Shown here: piece after piece, positions 1 through 4,757 of the stretch
Position numbering within the stretch: the stretch's first letter is position 1
How the letters are laid out: every line of letters begins with the position of its first letter
Assembly (NCBI GenBank): GCA_021768245.1
Contig: JAETNO010000050.1
Span: 1-13,381 of the forward strand
DNA length: 13,381 nt
Direction of reading: 5' to 3'
Source of the DNA: Bacteroidaceae bacterium
Lineage (GTDB): Bacteria; Bacteroidota; Bacteroidia; Bacteroidales; Muribaculaceae
Notes under the pieces: generated by a model
Told to the model about the DNA's origin: nothing
The model's database searches: none
Seen by the model: only the letters and a program-made list of their open reading frames with translations
Program-made: the position numbers and the translations under genes

Positions 1-18
1 TCCGCTTGGAACAATCCC

Positions 19-58
19 AATCCCCTGTAAATCCTTGATTTACAGGGGATTTTCTTTT
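19..58 (+). terminator. Strong hairpin with T-rich tail
   Basis: A perfect 15-base-pair inverted repeat (19-33 against 37-51) has a three-base CTT loop, and the plus strand reads into a T-rich run (TTTTCTTTT, 50-58). This is a good intrinsic terminator for a gene ending just left of the window. The position, between flanking DNA and a recombinase gene reading inwards, means the same sequence could also be part of the attachment site. Confidence 0.75.
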
Positions 59-81
59 GGATGCAATGCCAAGATTTGACA

Positions 82-155
82 CTGTTAGGCCATTGTTAGA
101 CAGAGTTGCCTAACAAAAACCTAACAGAAAAATCGGCAAACCTCAAATTGTTAGG
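82..155. repeat. Helically phased TGTTAG array (candidate recombinase or excisionase sites)
   Basis: TGTTAGG (83-89) and TGTTAGA (94-100) start 11 bases apart. Inverted copies CCTAACA lie at 109-115 and 120-126, also 11 bases apart. The four sites are exactly symmetric about position 104.5. A fifth copy, TGTTAGG, is at 149-155, and with 115-126 it forms a perfect 12-base inverted repeat (AAAAACCTAACA with its complement at 149-160). One-turn spacing on one helix face, mirrored, is what tyrosine recombinase arm-type sites or excisionase sites look like. The link to the adjacent integrase is inference. Confidence 0.6.
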
Positions 156-173
156 TTTTTCAGTATAACAAAC

Positions 174-203
174 TGATTTGTCGTCATTTGGCAATGATTT
201 GTC
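174..203. repeat. TGATTTGTC direct repeat, 21-base period
   Basis: TGATTTGTC occurs at 174-182 and again at 195-203, a period of 21 bases or two helical turns. The pair lies just upstream of the integrase promoter box at 228, so it is a candidate operator or an accessory recombination site. No partner protein can be assigned. Confidence 0.4.
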
Positions 204-227
204 TACTCATACCTCAGAGTAATCAAT

Positions 228-235
228 TAACTTTG
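228..235 (+). promoter_or_regulatory. Probable integrase promoter, -7 box TAACTTTG
   Basis: TAACTTTG fits the Bacteroidetes -7 consensus TAnnTTTG exactly. No convincing -33 TTG stands about 20 bases upstream, so strength is uncertain. It would give an untranslated leader of about 120 bases before the integrase start at 363. Confidence 0.5.
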
Positions 236-317
236 CGTTCGATTACCAATTGGATATGAGCCTACGGAGACAAATATCGGGATAGTTAAATATCCTTAAC
301 GCCTTTTTGCTCATTCC

Positions 318-348
318 TGTTGGGGATCGCCACAAAAAATCCCAAACA
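318..348 (+). promoter_or_regulatory. Leader hairpin before the integrase
   Basis: TGTTGGGGAT (318-327) and ATCCCAAACA (339-348) pair at nine of ten positions across an 11-base loop, ending 14 bases before the integrase ATG. A smaller stem, GGATA with TATCC, lies about 35 bases upstream. These structures may affect translation of the integrase; there is no direct evidence for this. Confidence 0.35.
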
Positions 349-362
349 AATCAAAAAGACGT

Positions 363-1598
363 ATGAGTAAAAGCACCCTCAAAATCCGTTTCTTCCTGCG
401 AAGAAACCATGTCTATGCAGACGGAACGTGCTGCATCATGACAAGAATCACCATCAACGGAGAGAACACTAATTTCAGTTCTAAACTGAATGTCAATCCC
501 AAACTGTGGGACACCAAGCAAGGCAAGGTCAGCGGCAAATCAAAAGTTGCCACTGAATTGAATGGACTTATGTCTGATATGGAGTCATCAATTCGTCAGA
601 TGTACTTCGATATGTCAAGATATGAAACTGTCACAGCCGAGAAACTCCGTAATGCCTTTATGGGGATTGTTCCGGAAAACCAGACGCTCATAGGGTTATT
701 TACGGAACACATAGAGGAATGTCGTGCCCTTATAGGAATAAGCAAGACCCCTGCAACCGTCCAGAAATATGACCGCGCATTACGCAGAGTAAAGGAATTC
801 ATCAAGTTCAAGTATCATCTTACGGATATGCCACTGCGCGATGTTAACCACAAATTCATTGTGGACTTGGAGACATATCTGCGTACAGTAAGCGGATGTA
901 ATGAGAATACCACAGCCAAGTTCATCCAAACATTCAAGGCGATTATCATAAAAGCCAAAAACAACGGTTGGATTATTGCTGATCCGTTTGCCAACTACAG
1001 AATCCGCATCAAGAGAGTAGATAGAGGCTATCTCACCGAAAAAGAGATTGCCACTATTGCTGAGAAAGAGTTTCCGACAAAGCGGCTGGAGCAGGTGCGC
1101 GACATATTCATCTTCTCATGCTACACCGGATTGGCGTATATAGACATAAAAGAGTTGAAGAAAGAACATATCCAAACTTCCTTTGACGGCAATCAATGGA
1201 TAATGACTCACAGGCACAAGACGGGTACCCCGGTGAATGTGCCCTTACTCGCAATCCCACAGGAACTGATCAAGAAATACGAGGGGCAGGCTAAGGACGG
1301 TCTTCTGTTCCCCGTGTTGAGCAACCAGAAGATGAATGCCTATCTGAAGGAAATAGCCGTTGTATGCGGCATTGAGAAGAACATCACGTTCCACCTTGCC
1401 CGTCACACCTTCGCCACAACCGTTACACTCTCACATGGTGTACCCATCGAATCAGTATCGAAGATGCTGGGTCATACCAATATTCAGACTACGCAGATAT
1501 ACGCCCGAATTACCAATCAAAAAATAAGTAAGGATATGGCAGCACTCGCCGAGAAAATGGGAGGAAGCCTTGGGGTGTCAGCGTCAATTTCTAAATGA
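363..1598 (+). CDS. Tyrosine recombinase / site-specific integrase
   Basis: This protein of 411 residues would integrate and excise the element by strand exchange through a covalent 3'-phosphotyrosine. The N-terminal part (about 1-100) matches the arm-binding domain of Bacteroidales integrases, with the usual NxxxWD-like stretch near residues 45-50. A SAM-like core-binding domain covers about 105-215 and the catalytic domain about 220-395. Visible catalytic residues are the beta-strand lysine K286 (HKTGTP), the box H344-L-A-R347, H371 in GHTN and the nucleophile Y380 (QIYAR). The first catalytic arginine is absent: the motif reads CYTGLAY with A258 at that place. Loss of this arginine is known in Bacteroidetes integrases of the IntDOT type, so it does not imply inactivation. 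Length is normal for the family. The start ATG is preceded by an A-rich stretch (AAAAAGA), and a terminator follows at 1707. The gene reads away from the candidate attachment region, the usual placement for an element end. Confidence 0.95.
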   Translation: MSKSTLKIRFFLRRNHVYADGTCCIMTRITINGENTNFSSKLNVNPKLWDTKQGKVSGKSKVATELNGLMSDMESSIRQMYFDMSRYETVTAEKLRNAFMGIVPENQTLIGLFTEHIEECRALIGISKTPATVQKYDRALRRVKEFIKFKYHLTDMPLRDVNHKFIVDLETYLRTVSGCNENTTAKFIQTFKAIIIKAKNNGWIIADPFANYRIRIKRVDRGYLTEKEIATIAEKEFPTKRLEQVRDIFIFSCYTGLAYIDIKELKKEHIQTSFDGNQWIMTHRHKTGTPVNVPLLAIPQELIKKYEGQAKDGLLFPVLSNQKMNAYLKEIAVVCGIEKNITFHLARHTFATTVTLSHGVPIESVSKMLGHTNIQTTQIYARITNQKISKDMAALAEKMGGSLGVSASISK

Positions 1599-1706
1599 AT
1601 GTTAACAAAATTCATAAATAAAGGTGATATAGGCCTCTGAAATGGGGTGTTTTTATCCCAAAAGCATCAAATCTTATGGGTATATAAGGAAAAAATATAT
1701 TAAAAG

Positions 1707-1741
1707 GAGCCGTAGAACCTGTTTCTGCGGCTCTTTTTTTT
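1707..1741 (+). terminator. Intrinsic terminator after the integrase
   Basis: GAGCCGTAGAA (1707-1717) pairs with TTCTGCGGCTC (1723-1733) through 11 base pairs including one G-T wobble, with a five-base loop, followed by eight T residues (1734-1741). It separates the integrase transcript from the HTH operon downstream. Confidence 0.85.
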
Positions 1742-1759
1742 GCCCATACATACCAATTT

Positions 1760-1810
1760 TGTTAAATGCTGTTAAGTATCGCCGTTAACTACCCCTACCT
1801 CATGGGTAGT
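1760..1810. promoter_or_regulatory. Candidate operator region upstream of the HTH genes
   Basis: TGTTAA starts at 1760 and again at 1770, ten bases apart, and a palindromic GTTAAC stands at 1784-1789. It is followed by a 7-base inverted repeat, ACTACCC (1788-1794) and GGGTAGT (1804-1810), separated by nine bases. All of this lies 30-80 bases upstream of the -7 box for the first HTH gene, so autoregulation or excisionase binding is plausible. No protein can be assigned from sequence alone. Confidence 0.4.
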
Positions 1811-1838
1811 ATTAGGAAATGGTCATGGGATTATGAAT

Positions 1839-1846
1839 TTACTTTG
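1839..1846 (+). promoter_or_regulatory. Probable promoter of the HTH operon, -7 box TTACTTTG
   Basis: TTACTTTG has one mismatch to TAnnTTTG. Transcription would begin a few bases downstream, at about 1850-1854. This matters for the next gene because an ATG at 1849 would then lie at or before the transcript start. No clear -33 element is seen. Confidence 0.4.
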
Positions 1847-1857
1847 CGATGTCAATA

Positions 1858-2241
1858 ATGACAAGCAACACTAAAAATCCCAATATGAGCTACGTACTGA
1901 TTGATGAAAAAAGACTGGAGCGGATTTCGGAAGGGATAACCTTCATAGCCGACTTCATACGCTCGATCTTTGAGGAAAAGACAAAGCGTGACACCGACCG
2001 TCTTCTGACAAACACTGAGGCTGCCGAACTGCTCAATGTCAGCACCCGGACACTTGCCCGTATGAGGGCTAATGGAAGCATAGCATATTCCATCGTGGAA
2101 GGTTCCTGCCGATATTCCTATAATGACATCTGGGATGCGGTTGAAAGATGCAAAATCAAGTCCACTCCAAGAATACAGGCTGAGTTTGAGCATAACTACC
2201 ATGCTGTAATCTCTAAAAGGAACACGACATGGAGACGATAA
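1858..2241 (+). CDS. Helix-turn-helix protein, excisionase/HTH_17 type
   Basis: A small DNA-binding protein, probably acting in excision or in control of element genes. The HTH covers about residues 50-95 in the numbering from 1858: TNTEAAELLNVSTRTLARMR gives the two helices, followed by a wing (GSIAYSIVEGSCRYSYNDI), as in MerR-like excisionase domains. The N-terminal 45 residues are an amphipathic helix rich in E, R and F, perhaps for dimerisation. The frame is open from ATG 1849; the promoter box at 1839-1846 makes that start unlikely, so 1858 is chosen. ATG 1885 (MSYVLIDEK) is a further alternative. The end of the gene lies just before or overlaps the next HTH gene, so the two are translationally linked. 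The pair resembles the two-protein excision controls of CTnDOT-like elements, but direct homology to Xis2c/Xis2d is not claimed. Confidence 0.8.
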   Translation: MTSNTKNPNMSYVLIDEKRLERISEGITFIADFIRSIFEEKTKRDTDRLLTNTEAAELLNVSTRTLARMRANGSIAYSIVEGSCRYSYNDIWDAVERCKIKSTPRIQAEFEHNYHAVISKRNTTWRR

Positions 2242-2243
2242 CT

Positions 2244-2552
2244 ATGGAGAAAGGCTCGTTCGAGCGTTGGATGCGGATGATTTTTGACCGCCTTGACCGT
2301 CAGGACAAGAAACTCGATGCGCTCGCCAGACGCAACCAGCCGTCGCTTCCCGAAGTGCAGGGCGAGAGAGTGTATGATGTGCCGGCACTCGCCGAAGTGT
2401 TCAATGTGACAGCCAACACCATTTACCGCTGGAAACGCCTCGGGAGCATACCTCTCCGTAAAATAGGCGGAAAGCTCCGTATGCTGGAGCATGAGGTGGC
2501 GGAAATAATCACCAGTCCTGACAAGATGCAGAAATTGAGAGATTCGGAATAG
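2244..2552 (+). CDS. Second helix-turn-helix protein, HTH_17/excisionase type
   Basis: This protein of about 102 residues is another excisionase-type DNA-binding protein. Residues 1-35 (counted from 2244) form a charged amphipathic helix (RWMRMIFDRLDRQDKKLDAL) suited to dimerisation. The HTH lies at about 45-87, with VPALAEVFNVTANTIYRWKR followed by a wing GSIPLRKIGGKLRML. An upstream ATG at 2229 would overlap the previous gene by 13 bases. The ATG at 2244 is preferred because GGAG (2231-2234) sits nine bases before it and it follows the previous TAA by two bases. The protein shares its fold with its neighbour but the sequences are clearly different, so the pair is not a recent duplication. 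Role in excision or regulation is inferred from family and position. Confidence 0.82.
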   Translation: MEKGSFERWMRMIFDRLDRQDKKLDALARRNQPSLPEVQGERVYDVPALAEVFNVTANTIYRWKRLGSIPLRKIGGKLRMLEHEVAEIITSPDKMQKLRDSE

Positions 2553-2567
2553 TTCCGGACCATAATA

Positions 2568-2581
2568 ACCCACTAAAATCT
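2568..2581 (+). repeat. 14-base leader repeat, copy 1
   Basis: ACCCACTAAAATCT occurs here, 13 bases before the start of the DUF3945 gene, and again at 4289-4302, eight bases before the DUF1896 gene. One chance pair of this length in the window would not be very surprising, but both copies sit in the same place relative to a start codon. In copy 2 the repeat is one arm of an RNA stem. Confidence 0.45.
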
Positions 2582-2594
2582 TAATTATTTTCAA

Positions 2595-4013
2595 ATGGAT
2601 CAAAACCAAGAAAAAGAAAAGGTACTGATTGCCCGAAACAACGAGACAGGGCAAATCGGCGCGGTGACGGGGCAGAATCCCGACGGCACACCGCAGATGG
2701 CCGATGTCAAGTCGGCGAAACTCAGCGATCTCGTGAAGTTCACAAAGGGTCAGAATCCGGTAGAGGCCTTTGTGTCAAACTTTCTCCGTCAGGCGAAGAA
2801 TCCGTCCGTATTCGGTTTCTTCAGCGTCAATGCCGACGACTTCGGCACGGTAGGACAAGGTCTCGGCGCTTTGCTTGAATCGCCTGAGAAAAACAAGGAG
2901 ATGCTGGCACCCTTCAAGGTGGAAGCGTCGGAGGTATCACAGTCGCAATCGCAGTCACAGCACAAGTATCAGGCAATCGACGGAAACAGCATTGACTGGG
3001 CTGCCTTCAAGGAGAACTGGGGCGTTGACCGGGAGCAGCTTGAAAAGTCGGGAGATCTTGATAAGATGCTCAACTACGGCAAATCGGGGCTTGTGAAAAT
3101 TCAGCCCACTCTTGCCGGAGAAAAGATGGAACTCGATGCCCGTCTGTCGTTACGCAAGGACACCAACGGCATGGTGAAACTCGTGCCCCACTTCATCCAT
3201 CTGGAGCCGAATCTTGAAAAGGAATACCGTGGTCATCAGTTCACGGCAGAGGATAAGGCTCAGTTGCTCAACACCGGCAACCTCGGCAGGATTGTGGAGC
3301 TCAACGGCAAGGACGGTAAGAAGATACCTTCGTATGTCAGCCTCGACCGCCTGACCAACGAGATTGTGAGCCTTCCTGTGGACAAGTTGCACATTCGCGG
3401 CAATATCGGCAAGACAGTCCTCACAAAAGAGGAAATCGAGACGCTGAAAAGCGGTCTGCCACTCATCAACAAGGAAGTGAGTCTTCGCGAGGGCAAGACT
3501 TTCACAACCACTTTGCAGGTCAACGCCGACTCCAGATGCGTGGAGTTCGTTCCGAAAGCATGGCAGAAACACAACATGGTCGAGAAGCAACAGCAGCCGC
3601 AGGGCCAGCGTCAGCAGTCCTCCCAACAAAACAGCTGGACCGATGCCGAGGGCAATATCCGTCCTATCGGGAAATGGAAGGAAAACCGCTTCACCGAACA
3701 GCAGAAAGCAGATTATGTGGCAGGCAAGACGGTGGTGCTGGAAAATGCTGTTGACGCAAAGGGTCAGCCATGCACACTTTATTTGAAGTTCGACCCGGCT
3801 AAACAACGGCCTATCGCCTCAACCAAAAATCCGGATCTGGCACAGACCGTTGCACCGTCAAACGAGAGCGCTACGCAAATGGCGGTCAATAACGACGGCA
3901 GGACCAATGAAGCCACAAAGAATGTGAAGGAGCCGCTTCAACAGGGCCAGACAGCGCCAAAGAATGACAGCCAACAAAAACAGCAGCGAAAACCCAAAGG
4001 TCCGATAGTTTAG
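2595..4013 (+). CDS. DUF4099/DUF3945 domain protein of Bacteroidales mobile elements
   Basis: I recognise this 472-residue protein as the DUF4099/DUF3945 type that is standard cargo of Bacteroidales conjugative elements; its biochemical role is unknown to me. Residues 1-95 form the N-terminal conserved part (VKFTKGQNPVEAFVSNFLRQ, then FGFFSVNADDF). A short SQSQSQSQ run near 115-122 leads into the DUF4099 segment at about 125-205 (IDWAAFKENWGVDREQLEKS, then MLNYGKSGLVKI). DUF3945-like units follow at about 211-318 (RGHQFTAEDKAQLLNTGNLG, then SYVSLDRLTNEIVSLPV) and about 347-409 (WTDAEGNIRPIG, then FTEQQKADYVAGK). The linker near 325-345 and the tail after 410 are Q-, N- and K-rich and probably disordered. 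No signal peptide or membrane segment is seen, so it is cytosolic. It lies 42 bases after the second HTH gene and may share its transcript. Confidence 0.85.
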   Translation: MDQNQEKEKVLIARNNETGQIGAVTGQNPDGTPQMADVKSAKLSDLVKFTKGQNPVEAFVSNFLRQAKNPSVFGFFSVNADDFGTVGQGLGALLESPEKNKEMLAPFKVEASEVSQSQSQSQHKYQAIDGNSIDWAAFKENWGVDREQLEKSGDLDKMLNYGKSGLVKIQPTLAGEKMELDARLSLRKDTNGMVKLVPHFIHLEPNLEKEYRGHQFTAEDKAQLLNTGNLGRIVELNGKDGKKIPSYVSLDRLTNEIVSLPVDKLHIRGNIGKTVLTKEEIETLKSGLPLINKEVSLREGKTFTTTLQVNADSRCVEFVPKAWQKHNMVEKQQQPQGQRQQSSQQNSWTDAEGNIRPIGKWKENRFTEQQKADYVAGKTVVLENAVDAKGQPCTLYLKFDPAKQRPIASTKNPDLAQTVAPSNESATQMAVNNDGRTNEATKNVKEPLQQGQTAPKNDSQQKQQRKPKGPIV

Positions 4014-4185
4014 ACTTTGCCCGTAACGGCGCCACTAATCCACGCAATCCCAATATTCATTAACCCCGGTTGCAGGGGTGAGAAAAGCCCCTGCAACCAT
4101 AATATTATCTCCTATAAATGCAGGATATATGTAGAGAATAAAAATAAATCGAGCCGTTCCCCATTCCCGGACCGAAGATATTTAT
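4014..4185 (+). other. Non-coding stretch with a perfect hairpin
   Basis: This gene-free stretch after the DUF3945 gene holds one clear structure. GGTTGCAGGGG (4068-4078) pairs perfectly with CCCCTGCAACC (4088-4098) over a nine-base loop. It is followed by ATAATATTATCT rather than a T run, so it is a weak terminator at best. GGCGCCACTAA at 4028-4038 is the exact reverse complement of 4241-4251 in the leader downstream, which would allow long-range pairing if one RNA covers both. Confidence 0.55.
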
Positions 4186-4193
4186 TATCTTTG
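4186..4193 (+). promoter_or_regulatory. Probable promoter of the DUF1896/methylase operon, -7 box TATCTTTG
   Basis: TATCTTTG is an exact fit to TAnnTTTG. Transcription would begin near 4198-4201, precisely where the first arm of the leader structure begins. The -33 region is poor. The resulting untranslated leader before the ATG at 4311 is about 110 bases. Confidence 0.55.
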
Positions 4194-4199
4194 CCACCG

Positions 4200-4302
4200 A
4201 ATCCAATCATAAAATCTTTTTGATTCATCTGATTGGGATTTTAGTGGCGCCGTCTGGGAGGGATACCCGGACGGCTTTTCATTTACCCACCCACTAAAAT
4301 CT
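4200..4302 (+). promoter_or_regulatory. Structured leader RNA with competing stems (possible attenuator)
   Basis: Three stems can be drawn. Stem A pairs AATCCAATCA (4200-4209) with TGATTGGGATT (4230-4240) with a single bulged base. Stem B pairs GATTTTAGTGG (4237-4247) perfectly with CCACTAAAATC (4291-4301). Nested in B, stem C pairs GCCGTCTGGG (4249-4258) with CCCGGACGGC (4266-4275), with one wobble pair, a seven-base loop and TTTT following. A and B share 4237-4240 and cannot fully form together. Stem C with its short T run resembles a weak terminator, and the 3' arm of B ends ten bases before the start codon. This is the layout of an attenuator or translational switch; no ligand class is recognised. 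Confidence 0.5.
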
Positions 4303-4310
4303 CCAAAAAG

Positions 4311-4757
4311 ATGAAAAATCCAACACGCGAGGAAGAACTGTCGTTCTACTACCTCTATCTGAAAAACTATCTGGCATCGTACCGCTTTGAGGGCGTTACC
4401 GAGACTATGATACGCGCTCGCGCTGAAAAAGCCGAGGAAACATACGAAAACGCACGCCGCAACGGTGCCGAGGTTGACGAGGCACACGAGATGTCAATGG
4501 CCGCACTACTTGAAGGCTACCGATATTCCGAATACGAGATAATTATGGATGTCCTTGAAGAAGAGTTCAAGGATGATGTGAGCGAGGAGATGCGTCCGTT
4601 CATGGCGACATTCCTCCTGTCTTTCGGAATGGTTGAAAATGTGTTTGACAGTTATGACATTCATGCAAACACGTTTGTAAACACCGCAACATATCACCTG
4701 CTTCGCTGCGAACTCACAGGCATAATCTCCATAATCCTCACTGAGAATGGCTTATAA
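4311..4757 (+). CDS. DUF1896 domain protein
   Basis: This small acidic, helical cytosolic protein of 148 residues matches, from memory, the Bacteroidales DUF1896 family. Conserved points are the N-terminal ELSFYYLYLKNYL helix, the central YRYSEYEIIMDVLEEEF segment (about 74-90) and the C-terminal ELTGIISIIL near 136-145. Length is normal for the family. No catalytic motif is visible and the function is unknown. It follows the structured leader and its last 11 bases overlap the start of the methylase-helicase gene, so the two are probably translationally coupled. In related elements this family regularly stands just upstream of the large methylase-helicase, which suggests a joint role. Confidence 0.82.
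   Translation: MKNPTREEELSFYYLYLKNYLASYRFEGVTETMIRARAEKAEETYENARRNGAEVDEAHEMSMAALLEGYRYSEYEIIMDVLEEEFKDDVSEEMRPFMATFLLSFGMVENVFDSYDIHANTFVNTATYHLLRCELTGIISIILTENGL

Noticed and set aside
1..18. Possible 3' end of a tRNA
   Set aside because: Only about 13 bases would belong to it, the partner acceptor strand is outside the window, and no known tRNA end is recognised.
2938..2962. Short SQSQSQSQ-coding repeat, considered as a phase-variable tract
   Set aside because: Its period is six bases, in frame, with only a few imperfect copies; slippage would not shift the frame, so it is treated as a linker.
3150..3806. Minus-strand open frame of 218 codons
   Set aside because: Antisense to the recognisable DUF3945 protein, with no motif or start signal.
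4017..4223. Plus-strand open frame of 68 codons after the DUF3945 gene
   Set aside because: It runs through the perfect hairpin 4068-4098 and a -7 box, and the translation has no protein-like pattern.
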